Shown here: piece after piece, positions 52,163-60,273 of the stretch
Position numbering within the stretch: position 1 is the first letter of the stretch
Layout: each line of letters opens with the position of its first letter
Assembly (NCBI GenBank): GCA_046345315.1
Contig: JBKDKA010000198.1
Coordinates: 62,001-126,000 of the forward strand
Source of the DNA: F1-80-MAGs062 sp046345315
Lineage (GTDB): Bacteria > Planctomycetota > Planctomycetia > Planctomycetales > Planctomycetaceae
DNA: 64,000 bases
Reading direction: 5' to 3'
Program-made: the position numbers and the translations under genes
The notes under the pieces: model-generated
Database searches by the model: none
What the model was told of the DNA's origin: nothing
What the model saw: the letters and a program-made list of their open reading frames with translations, nothing else

Positions 52163-53422
52163 TCAGAACACCACGCTTCCTGAAAGCTCTCTCAGAGCCG
52201 ACAACAGCCGGTCGACTTCTTCACCTGTATTGTAGTGAAGAAAACCAACGCGAACTGTCCCCTCAGGCTCAAGCCCTGCCGCTTCCGTAAACGGCAGAGC
52301 ATAATGATTTCCATGCCAGACAAACAATCCTCGCTCACTCAGATATCGGGCCACGTCGGCAGGACTGCGTCCTCGCCAGGTAAATGAAAACGTCGCGACA
52401 CGATGATCAATCTGCGAAGCATCCGTGATCCCGATCATCTGAAGCTGCGGAATCTCCGCGGCGCCGCGGAGAAACTGCAGTGACAGCGACTGTTCATACC
52501 GACGAATTGCTGAAAAGGCATCATCAAGTGACTTCGATATTCCGTCGGAATCAGGCTTCGTGTCAAGGCCTGACAGTGACGAGAGATATCTCACAGCTTC
52601 CGCTGTACCGGCAATTCCTTCATGATTCTGAGTCCCTGTCATCCAGCGACCAGGAAGCTCTTCGGTACATGGCCGAAGTTTGTAAGGCCGAATCTCTTCC
52701 AGCAGCTCTCTGCGTCCACAGAGAACTCCAACGTGTGGACCGAAAAACTTGTACGCGGAGCAGACAAGAAAATCGCAGCCAAGCTCGTCAAAATGAATTC
52801 GCCCATGCGGCGCATAATGAACGGCATCGATCCAGGTCAGTGCTCCGACAGACCGAGCCATGCGGATCATCTCTTCTACGGGATTGATCGTCCCGGTCGC
52901 GTTCGATGCATAGCCCACTGCAACCAGTCGCGTTCGTTCAGACAGTTTGCTCCGATAATCATTCAGGTTGAGTGTATAGTCGCCGGGATTCAGATCAATA
53001 TGATGAACAACAACTCCGGCATCTCTCGCCGCGAGGACCCATGGAGTCACGTTGGCATCGTGATCGAGACGACTGACGATGATCTCGTCTCCCGGTTTCC
53101 AGCAGCGGCTGATTGCTCTGGCGAACTGCATCGTCAGAGTCGTCATGTTGGCACCGAAAACGACGCACTCAGAATCAGCAACTCCAAGAAACATCGCAAT
53201 CACACGGCTGGCTTCATCAAGAAGCTGATCGGAGCTTCTGCCGACCTCAAAGACAGCACCACGATTGCAGTTGGAGTCCCGCAGGTAACCGGCAACGGCA
53301 TCGATCACACACTCCGGAACCTGACTGCCGGCCGGACCGTCAAAATGAGCGACCGGAACTCCACGGAAACACCGTTGCAGCGCCGGGAACAACGATCGGA
53401 TTCTTTCGATCGGCCATGACAT
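52163..53422 (-). CDS. Cysteine desulfurase-like aminotransferase class V protein
   Basis: This 419-residue PLP enzyme of the SufS-like subfamily contains AHFDGPAGSQVPECV, DHDANVTPWVLAA and TWIDAVHYAPHGRIHFDELG. The Schiff-base lysine is in CSAYKFFGPHVGVL, and TGTQNHEGIAGTAEAV is the second-subunit segment. The sequence resembles the 'cysteine desulfurase-like, SufS subfamily' group, whose members may act on other substrates. The active-site Cys loop of true SufS is not obvious. No suf or isc genes are adjacent. A Rho-independent terminator for the upstream rplU lies immediately 5' of it. Confidence 0.85.
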   Translation of the reverse strand: MSWPIERIRSLFPALQRCFRGVPVAHFDGPAGSQVPECVIDAVAGYLRDSNCNRGAVFEVGRSSDQLLDEASRVIAMFLGVADSECVVFGANMTTLTMQFARAISRCWKPGDEIIVSRLDHDANVTPWVLAARDAGVVVHHIDLNPGDYTLNLNDYRSKLSERTRLVAVGYASNATGTINPVEEMIRMARSVGALTWIDAVHYAPHGRIHFDELGCDFLVCSAYKFFGPHVGVLCGRRELLEEIRPYKLRPCTEELPGRWMTGTQNHEGIAGTAEAVRYLSSLSGLDTKPDSDGISKSLDDAFSAIRRYEQSLSLQFLRGAAEIPQLQMIGITDASQIDHRVATFSFTWRGRSPADVARYLSERGLFVWHGNHYALPFTEAAGLEPEGTVRVGFLHYNTGEEVDRLLSALRELSGSVVF

Positions 53423-53460
53423 ATTCTGCCCTCACTCACGACCAGAATAACAAGGAGCGA

Positions 53461-53496
53461 CAAAAAAATAAGAGACAGGCGAAGACCTGTCTCTTA
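53461..53496 (-). terminator. Intrinsic terminator downstream of rplU
   Basis: On the minus strand AAGAGACAGG and CCTGTCTCTT form a 10-bp stem around a TCTTCG loop, and ATTTTTTTG follows. It lies about 115 bases past the rplU stop and just upstream of the desulfurase-like start. Confidence 0.85.
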
Positions 53497-53611
53497 TGCA
53501 GATTTACTGAGGTGACCAGGGCAATAGTGCAGACCGTGATCAACACTTGTTCGGGTGAGTCAGCCGGCGGCGGCACCGGAGCCCCGAAAAAAAACTGCTG
53601 TCAAGGAACGC

Positions 53612-53965
53612 TTACTTCGCTGGCTCAGCCGAAACAACCTGAAGCCCGGGAACCTTGATGGCAGTAATCTGAACGCGAGTATACTTCTGACGGTGGCCGG
53701 TATGACGGCGGGAATTCTTACGCCGACGAAGCTTCTGGACTTCCAGTTTCGGGCCCTTCTCCACCGCAAGAATGACCTTCCCCTCAACAGTGGCCCCACC
53801 GATAACCGGCTGGCCGATGATGCTGGCGCCACCCGCGTTCGCGAGAAAAACGCGATCAAAAACGATGGAACTACCTTCTGCAGCACCAGCCTGGTAGTCA
53901 ACCGACAAGAAATCACCTTCCTGTACCCGGTGCTGACGGCTTCCATTTTCAATCACAGCAAACAT
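53612..53965 (-). CDS. rplU: 50S ribosomal protein L21
   Basis: L21 is a primary 23S rRNA-binding protein of the large subunit. The 117-residue protein begins MFAVIENGSRQHRVQEGD, contains RVFLANAGGASIIGQPVIGGATVEG, and ends with the basic KLRRRKNSRRHTGHRQKYTRVQITAI typical of the family. It follows rne/rng on the same strand after 275 bases, a common neighbour in bacteria. The usual downstream rpmA (L27) is missing; a terminator follows instead. Confidence 0.95.
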   Translation of the reverse strand: MFAVIENGSRQHRVQEGDFLSVDYQAGAAEGSSIVFDRVFLANAGGASIIGQPVIGGATVEGKVILAVEKGPKLEVQKLRRRKNSRRHTGHRQKYTRVQITAIKVPGLQVVSAEPAK

Positions 53966-54240
53966 CGAAACACTACCTCAAGCTACTGGAACAAATGCTC
54001 TTTGAAGGGCTGACAGCGGCAGCCGGACAGGCCACCAACACCACTACCGGTCACGTCTGGCCTCGCGGAATGGTACCAATTTCGTGATTCATGTACGAGT
54101 GAAAATCTTCGCGGATCTTCGGTTTCGCCACAGATTGGTGGACGGAATCCTCCGGAAAAGCTGCAATTTCCGCGTGAAAGACTGCCCGTTTACGGACGGC
54201 ACCCCTGCCTCAGCAGAAAAACGTCGTCCCAACATGTCCG

Positions 54241-55836
54241 TCACGTCATTGACACTTCTCGACCTCCGTCGTCTTCGCACCGAAACGTGAGATGCTCAAA
54301 CGAAACATCCGCCCTGGCGACGATACCGATCGTCATTTCGTTCTCATCTTCAATCCTGGTCAGGTCTTTCCGCTTTCGGTTGTTCAGATAGTTCCCGACT
54401 CGGTCATGAACCTCAATGACGATCCTGGAGACCTTTTCATGCCCTGCAGCCGCAAGCACCAGACGCATAACTTCAATGGAGAGACTCTCTGCAGTCTTGA
54501 CCTGTCCGACTCCGTTGCAGGCAGGACAATTTTCGTAAACGCTGCGCCGGAGTGACGGGCGAATGCGCTGTCGAGTCATTTCAATGAGCCCGAACGGGCT
54601 GATTCTGAGAACTCGGGTTCGAGCACGATCGCGCATAACCGCATCTCGCATCGCTCGCTCAACACCACGCCGATGTTTCTCCTGCCGCATGTCAATGAAG
54701 TCGTTGACGATGACTCCCCCGAGATCTCGCAGTCGAATCTGCCTCGCAATGGCGTCCGCCGCGCGAAGATTCATCTGGTAAGCACTTTCCTCCGGATCAT
54801 TGTCCGCGCGGAAACTCCCGCTGTTGACATCGATCGCAACCAGCGCTTCTGTCTGATCAATCACCAGTGAACCACCACCGGGCAGCGGAACATGACGATC
54901 CTGAATTCTTGCAATCTCGTCCTCGATACCGTACTTGTTGAAAAGCGGCTCGCCGCCCTCATACAGCTGAACGCGACTGACATGGCTCGGCATCACAATC
55001 TTCATAAAAGCACGAGCTCTCTGAAATGCAGCCTCCTCATCAATCAGCACACTGTCGATCTCCCCTGTGTAGATATCTCGAATCGTGCGAATAATCATAT
55101 CGCTTTCTTCGTAGATATCCGTCGGGGCTGACGACTCTCTCAGCTTCCGAACAATCGTCCCCCAGAGACGCAGAAGGTAATTCAGGTCCCTTCGCAGGTC
55201 CGTTTCCTCCCGATCGATCCCGGCAGTCCGAATGATAAAGCCCAGACCGTTCGGCGGTTGAATGGACTTCATTGTCTGGCGAAGCTGACGTCGAGTCTTC
55301 TCATCGCCGATCTTCCGACTCACGCCAACTCGCTGCAGCCCCGGCATCAGCACGAGGTATCGCCCGGGAATGGAGATGTAGGTGGATAAGGTCGGGCCTT
55401 TGTTCCCGATTCCTTCCTTGATAACCTGAACGAGAACTTCACTTCCTCGCTGAAAGATCCTCTGAATGGGAGGCTTATTCCGAGCATTTCTCTCGTTCAG
55501 ATGCTTGGGAGGCCGTCTTGAGCCGGGCCGTCCGCGCGGATCATCATCGTCGTCATCGGCTGCTCGTTCGGATTCGCCGCCGTCTTTCACAAGATGCTTA
55601 TAGTACTGATACTCAACATCGCTGACATGGAGAAATCCATTCCGCCCGACACCAAAATCCACGAACGCCGCCTGAATACTGGGTTCAATGTTGACGACAC
55701 GTCCCTTGTAGATGTTCCCGACGTAGTTCTCAGCACTGCTCCGTTCAACATAAAGCTCCTCAAGAATCCCGTCCTCGACAATCGCAATGCGACTCTCCTC
55801 GGGCTGAAGAACGTTGATCAGCATTTCTTTTTTCAT
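54241..55836 (-). CDS. rng: Ribonuclease E/G family protein
   Basis: This endoribonuclease cleaves single-stranded 5'-monophosphate RNA in mRNA decay and rRNA processing. The 531-residue protein has an S1 domain (YVGNIYKGRVVNIEPSIQAAFVDFG) interrupted by an acidic/basic low-complexity insertion near 90-120. The catalytic Asp residues are in EALVAIDVNSG and GGVIVNDFIDM. The zinc link CPAC is in YENCPACNGVGQV. The short C-terminus without a degradosome scaffold resembles RNase G. AAAGGA precedes the ATG. rplU follows, and a gap of about 500 bases lies upstream that could hold a regulated leader. Confidence 0.93.
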   Translation of the reverse strand: MKKEMLINVLQPEESRIAIVEDGILEELYVERSSAENYVGNIYKGRVVNIEPSIQAAFVDFGVGRNGFLHVSDVEYQYYKHLVKDGGESERAADDDDDDPRGRPGSRRPPKHLNERNARNKPPIQRIFQRGSEVLVQVIKEGIGNKGPTLSTYISIPGRYLVLMPGLQRVGVSRKIGDEKTRRQLRQTMKSIQPPNGLGFIIRTAGIDREETDLRRDLNYLLRLWGTIVRKLRESSAPTDIYEESDMIIRTIRDIYTGEIDSVLIDEEAAFQRARAFMKIVMPSHVSRVQLYEGGEPLFNKYGIEDEIARIQDRHVPLPGGGSLVIDQTEALVAIDVNSGSFRADNDPEESAYQMNLRAADAIARQIRLRDLGGVIVNDFIDMRQEKHRRGVERAMRDAVMRDRARTRVLRISPFGLIEMTRQRIRPSLRRSVYENCPACNGVGQVKTAESLSIEVMRLVLAAAGHEKVSRIVIEVHDRVGNYLNNRKRKDLTRIEDENEMTIGIVARADVSFEHLTFRCEDDGGREVSMT

Positions 55837-56337
55837 GTTTTTCCTTTCGTTCTGACGGGATGTTCAAAACGAGGCCTCTGCAGAGCCAGCGATTGTTACT
55901 CACGGATACCACACTGCGGCTCTGTAAACCACAGCGCAGAAATCCCGGAACCAGTCTGTCCGTTTCGATGCGAAAGCGACTGGTCAACGACGCAACCAGA
56001 GATCTCTCCGGTCACGATCGGATTCCCACAGAATGCTTTCCGCTCTCATTGTGCGCTGCCGGCAGTCTTCCACTGCACGAACAACGCATGACCCAGTTCG
56101 GTCTGACTTTCTGAGTAACAAAGGACGCTCTGCCAGCTGAGGAAGCCACGACTTTCCCGGAATTCAGATCATTCCGTCGAAAGCAAATGCGCATGCCTCT
56201 GACTGTTCGACAACCTGTACATCCCAATCACTGCCGACTTCAGCGCCGGCCGAATTCTCCGTAGAAGTTTTTATTCAAAGTAATAAGACGAGATACGATT
56301 CGCCTCATATCAATTCAGTTTGATGTCTTCAAAAAAA
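55837..56337. other. 501-base leader region upstream of the RNase E/G gene
   Basis: This gap lies between the ptsI stop and the RNase start, both on the minus strand. Near its far end, minus-strand TTGAAG (56320-56315) and TATGAG, 17 bases later, could form a weak promoter, giving a leader of about 450 bases. RNase E mRNA in E. coli has a long autoregulatory leader, so the length is suggestive. Frames in the region have no protein-like signature. Confidence 0.45.
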
Positions 56338-58086
56338 TTAAACCACCAGATCCGGGCAGAGCCTTGACAGCTCGCCCAGAAGAAAATGTTCCACATCGCG
56401 AGCGAGATCGAGTTCGCACGCATGCAGCGAAATTCGCTCCGCTTCTGCGATCGACACATTTCGCACGACTTCCTTCAGCCTTGGAATCGCATGCGGAGTC
56501 ACACTGAGACTCCTGAGACCAAGCCCGAGCAGAAGCGGAATAAATCGCGGATCAGAACTCATCTGACCACAGACAGTCACCGGTTTGTCGTATCGTGCAG
56601 CAGCTTTCATGACCATCTGAATCAGTCGCAGAATCGACGGATCCCCGGCACGATACAGATGCCCCACTGACGGATCAGTTCGATCACAGGCCAGAGTGTA
56701 TTGAATCAGATCGTTTGTACCAATCGAGAAGAAATCGACTTCTCGAGCAAACTCTTCAGCAAGCAGAACCGCCGAGGGAACTTCAACCATCATCCCGACA
56801 GGAATCTCCCGGGTAAACGGAATATGTTCATCCTCCAGATCCTCCATCACGTCCATCAGGATCATTTTTGCCTGCCGAAACTCAAGCAGCGTTGATACCA
56901 GCGGAAACATGATCCGAACATTCCCGTGAACTGATGCCCGAAGAATCGCTCGCAACTGCGTCCGAAAAAGCGCCGTGTTCCGAAGACTCAGCCGAATACT
57001 TCTCAGACCCAGCATCGGGTTCGGGCTGCCTGCAAACTCCTGCTGCATCGAACCGGGGATCTTGTCTGCACCGATATCCAGCGTCCTGATGACAACCGGC
57101 AGATCACCGCAGGCTTCAAGCACTCGGCAGTAGGCTTCAAAATGTTCCGCCTCGCTCGGCTCACGATTCTTGCCGAGAAACAGAAACTCTGTCCGATACA
57201 ATCCGATTCCGTCGGCGCCACGGCGGATTCCATGCTGCACTTCTTCCGGGAATTCAATGTTCCCCAGAAGTCGTACTCGCTGACCGTCAGGAGTTTCCGC
57301 AGGCAGAGACTCGAGCAGTTCAAGGCGTTCCGAAACCCGCAGACTTCGAGCCTGCGTATCGCGGACTCTTGCGATCGTTGCTGCATCCGGATCGATAATC
57401 ACCTGCCCATGATCACCATCCATGATGACCGTTTCGCCGCCCGAGATGCCGGCCAGAAAACGCCCCAGTCCGACAACTGCAGGTATCTCAAGTGCCCCGG
57501 CCAGGATTGCCGTGTGACTCGTGTGCCCCCCCACCTCCGTCGCGAAACCGAGTACATACCTCGTATCAAGCGTCGCTGTTTCCCCGGGAGTCAGGTCATG
57601 AGCCAGAATGATCACGGGCTCGGTCAGGTTCGACAACTCTTCCCGACTTTCCCCCAGAAGCTGCCGCAGAAGGCGCCTTTCCAGTTCATAGATGTCGAGT
57701 GCACGTTCGGAAAGATAACGATCACCCAGCGCCTGCATCTGCTGAGCAAAACGACGGAGAGTCCGGCTAACTGCATACTCCGGCGAGTTCGACTGATCAC
57801 GAATCAGTGATTCAACTTCTCGAATCAGCTTCGGATCCTGCGCCATCTGCAGGTGAGCAGCGAAAATCGCTCCATACTGAGCACCCAGCTGTGCCGTCAC
57901 CAGCTGCTCATTGGCTCGAATATCATGGCATACAACATCGACCGCCGAATGAAATCGGTGCAGTTCCGCCTCAACCGCGTCTCGATTGACGAACTTCCCG
58001 GGAATACGAAAGTTCTCTGACCCAAGGACGAGCGCAGGCCCGACAACAACTCCAGGAGAGACCGCTATCCCGCTGCGAACCTGCAT
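56338..58086 (-). CDS. ptsI: Phosphoenolpyruvate-protein phosphotransferase (EI)
   Basis: EI passes phosphate from PEP to HPr. From the ATG at 58086 (MQVRSGIAVSPGVVVGPALV) it has 582 residues, the usual size; an in-frame start at 58206 adds 40 non-conserved residues. The phosphorylated His is in TEVGGHTSHTAILAG. The PEP-binding barrel has GIGLYRTEFLFLGKNREPSEAE, MFPLVSTLLEFRQAK, FFSIGTNDLIQYTLACDR and the active-site Cys in VTVCGQMSSDP (usually CGEMAGD). HPr, EIIA(Ntr) and hpf lie upstream on the same strand. No GAF sensor domain and no EIIB/EIIC permease are present, so a regulatory PTS is likely. Confidence 0.93.
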   Translation of the reverse strand: MQVRSGIAVSPGVVVGPALVLGSENFRIPGKFVNRDAVEAELHRFHSAVDVVCHDIRANEQLVTAQLGAQYGAIFAAHLQMAQDPKLIREVESLIRDQSNSPEYAVSRTLRRFAQQMQALGDRYLSERALDIYELERRLLRQLLGESREELSNLTEPVIILAHDLTPGETATLDTRYVLGFATEVGGHTSHTAILAGALEIPAVVGLGRFLAGISGGETVIMDGDHGQVIIDPDAATIARVRDTQARSLRVSERLELLESLPAETPDGQRVRLLGNIEFPEEVQHGIRRGADGIGLYRTEFLFLGKNREPSEAEHFEAYCRVLEACGDLPVVIRTLDIGADKIPGSMQQEFAGSPNPMLGLRSIRLSLRNTALFRTQLRAILRASVHGNVRIMFPLVSTLLEFRQAKMILMDVMEDLEDEHIPFTREIPVGMMVEVPSAVLLAEEFAREVDFFSIGTNDLIQYTLACDRTDPSVGHLYRAGDPSILRLIQMVMKAAARYDKPVTVCGQMSSDPRFIPLLLGLGLRSLSVTPHAIPRLKEVVRNVSIAEAERISLHACELDLARDVEHFLLGELSRLCPDLVV

Positions 58087-58271
58087 ACCGCTGCCAGCTC
58101 TGTTGAACTCTTGAACGTCACCTGAAAAACAAAGGCACGACCAGATCGGCAGAGTGTACTCGCTGCAGTTCGAATCTGTCGAACGTTCCGGCCAGTTTGA
58201 CTGCAAAGGATGCAGTTGACCCCGGAAAAACAGCCATCACGAGACACACCGGCTGGCCTGCCGGGCGACAT

Positions 58272-58562
58272 TCAGTGTTCCGGACCGGTGATAAATCCAC
58301 CATCAAACAACGCGGAAACACTCTCAAGAGCCGCTGCAGCATCGCTGCCCTGAACCTCAAGCCGAATACTGGCACCGCAGGGCGCCGCCAGCTGCATCAG
58401 GTCGTAAACTGACTTCGCGTCTGCGGTTCGTCCGTCGAATGACAGGGTCACTGACGACGAATACGCTGTGGCACACCGAACGATCTGCGAAATCGGAGTC
58501 AGGTGCAGTCCATGAGCAACCTTCAGCAGAACGTCTTTGCTTAAAGGAACTTCGCCACTCAT
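58272..58562 (-). CDS. HPr-like phosphocarrier protein
   Basis: This 96-residue protein uses the ATG at 58562, preceded by GGGGAT; an in-frame start at 58604 adds 14 residues. The active-site segment is VAHGLHLTPISQIVRCA, with phosphorylatable His20. The usual Arg two residues later is Thr and the next position keeps Pro. The Ser46-type segment AKSVYDLMQLA is present. HPr carries phosphate from EI to EIIA. It sits between EIIA(Ntr) and ptsI. Loss of the Arg that contacts the phosphate suggests a specialised NPr-like carrier. Confidence 0.85.
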   Translation of the reverse strand: MSGEVPLSKDVLLKVAHGLHLTPISQIVRCATAYSSSVTLSFDGRTADAKSVYDLMQLAAPCGASIRLEVQGSDAAAALESVSALFDGGFITGPEH

Positions 58563-58707
58563 GACCAATCCCCGAACGCCTCCGGAACGATAACCCACAA
58601 TCATTCACAAGGAACAATGATGCAGAAAGCTGAACAACTCCGTATATGAACCATTCAGCTCTCAATGCCGTTCCTGCCCAGAGACTCCTGAAGCCCGAGA
58701 AATTACC

Positions 58708-59184
58708 TCAGACGTCCCGATCTCCCTCGTCTGCCTCCAGAAGAAGATCCCAGATGTCCGCTTCTGTCCTTGACTGCCGCAGAAAATTACAGAAGTCCTG
58801 ACTTCTCAGATGACGGGAAATATTTTCCAGCCCCCGAAGGTGATCGCCGGGACGATCCGGTGGGGACACAAGGAGAAAGAGAATAAAGACGTCTTCCCCA
58901 TCAAGACTTGCGAAATCAACACCGGTTCGGGAAATCGCGACAGCGGCTGACAGTTTTTCCACAGAACTATGCTTGGTATGCGGAACAGCCACCCCGTTCC
59001 CGATTCCTGTCGATCCAAGCTCTTCACGCTTCAGAATCGCGGCAACAACAGCATCTTCCTCAGTTGCACGAATCGCACCCTGATTGCGAAGACTGCCCAC
59101 CATCTCACGAATCACCTCCTCTTTGGTGGTTGATTTCAGAGATGGCACGATTGCTTCGCGAACAACAAAATTCGTCAATTTCAT
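58708..59184 (-). CDS. ptsN: PTS EIIA(Ntr)-like protein
   Basis: This is a 158-residue fructose/mannitol-type EIIA domain with the phosphorylated His69 in GIGNGVAVPHTKHSSVEK. The KREELGSTG segment before it and SPPDRPGDHLRGLENISRHLR after it are standard. Stand-alone proteins of this type act in the nitrogen PTS, regulating potassium transport and stress pathways in Proteobacteria. It is followed by HPr and ptsI and preceded by hpf, the same company it keeps in many bacteria. No membrane permease domain is attached. Confidence 0.9.
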   Translation of the reverse strand: MKLTNFVVREAIVPSLKSTTKEEVIREMVGSLRNQGAIRATEEDAVVAAILKREELGSTGIGNGVAVPHTKHSSVEKLSAAVAISRTGVDFASLDGEDVFILFLLVSPPDRPGDHLRGLENISRHLRSQDFCNFLRQSRTEADIWDLLLEADEGDRDV

Positions 59185-59354
59185 TGAAAACTACTCTCAA
59201 AACAAAAACAAGCCAGCACGCATCAGACAGAAACCTGGATGATCTGGCCAGAATAATCATTCTTCGTGAGCCTAAGTCCAGTGCTCTTACCAGACCAGAC
59301 CAATATTCAGAAAATCTCCGGAAGTCTCATGTCCTGAGTCACATCAAAGATGCT

Positions 59355-59738
59355 CTATGAGTCGGCGGCTCCGTCATCACCCGCGGCCTCATCCTCGATC
59401 TCGTCAGGAGTCGACGATCCCAGAGCTTCACTCAGCGGTTTGTCGCGACGATGTTCTCGCTTCTTCTCTTTGTATCGATGAACCTGCTGCTCCATCTTGT
59501 GCAGAGTCTTGTCGAAAGTGGCACCTGTATCTTCACCTTCCACATGAGCCACAATGGTGTGATACCCGTCGATTTCAACGAGCATCTCAACATTGACTCG
59601 AGGGCCCTCGAATTCAATCGTCACGTCAATCTCGCTGACCTGATCAAGATATCGGACCAGCTTTTCGGATTTCCGTGTGATGTATTCACGCACCTCAGGC
59701 TTGATACTGCCGTGTCGACAGGTTACCGCCACCTGCAT
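59355..59738 (-). CDS. hpf: Ribosome hibernation-promoting factor
   Basis: HPF binds the 30S decoding centre during stress and silences ribosomes. The 127-residue protein has the S30AE fold: MQVAVTCRHGSIKPEVREYI, VEMLVEIDGYHTIVAHVEGED and YATFDKTLHKMEQQVHRYKEKK-like helices. The tail is acidic (DEIEDEAAGDDGAA) and the long C-terminal dimerisation domain is absent, so it is the short form. AAGGAATAG precedes the ATG. EIIA(Ntr), HPr and EI follow on the same strand, an order known from the rpoN-hpf-ptsN region of Proteobacteria; rpoN is not next to it here. Confidence 0.92.
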   Translation of the reverse strand: MQVAVTCRHGSIKPEVREYITRKSEKLVRYLDQVSEIDVTIEFEGPRVNVEMLVEIDGYHTIVAHVEGEDTGATFDKTLHKMEQQVHRYKEKKREHRRDKPLSEALGSSTPDEIEDEAAGDDGAADS

Positions 59739-59783
59739 GCAACTATTCCTTCACGTCTGAATGGGTTCCGGATCCACCGCAGG

Positions 59784-60110
59784 TCATCTCTGAATGAGCT
59801 CCCCGGATAGTCGGCCGATCAAATCTCGTGCGATTCTGAAAACTCGGGTGTCCGCCAGATCCCAGGGAACCTGACTGCAACCTGACTGCAACCTGACATT
59901 TTCCGGCGCGGTCGTTGATTCTAGTGCCACCCTGACGCGATGAAAAGCGCCGATCGTAAGTTCTCTTCTGACAGAAACTTCCACCCCGGCAGCAAACCGG
60001 AAATCAGTCCTTACCTTCAGAGGAAGTTCCTCTTCAAATTTCCTCCCGAAAACAGCTTCAATTCGATTTTGGCAAAAGGAAAAGACCTCTGTCCGATACA
60101 ATCCGGGCAA
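59784..60110 (-). CDS. Possible small protein upstream of hpf
   Basis: An open frame of 108 codons with fairly protein-like composition (FRFAAGVEVSVRRELTIGAFHRVRVALES) sits 45 bases upstream of hpf on the same strand. It contains a three-fold short DNA repeat, uses AGG arginine codons more than its neighbours, and has no clear ribosome-binding site or known motif. It may be a real hypothetical gene or chance. I cannot decide from the sequence. Confidence 0.25.
   Translation of the reverse strand: MPGLYRTEVFSFCQNRIEAVFGRKFEEELPLKVRTDFRFAAGVEVSVRRELTIGAFHRVRVALESTTAPENVRLQSGCSQVPWDLADTRVFRIARDLIGRLSGELIQR
59868..59897. repeat. Short tandem repeat, 2.7 copies of AACCTGACTGC
   Basis: AACCTGACTGC occurs twice in tandem (59868-59878, 59879-59889) and a third copy is cut short after eight bases. 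It lies in the gap between hpf and the RlmL-like gene. It would disturb the small frame at 59784-60110 if copy number varied, since the unit length is not a multiple of three. Confidence 0.75.
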
Positions 60111-60273
60111 AAGACTCGATCCTCAGCCGAGCCTGCTGTCGGGTGCGGTACCACCCTGCCCGTTCCCTGCTCTTGTCAGCATTTCACGATTCAACCTTCA
60201 GCCCTTATCGGATAAACCGTTAACAGACCTGTGCTGATCAACGGCCCGGACTGCGGAATTCAGAACCCTTACT

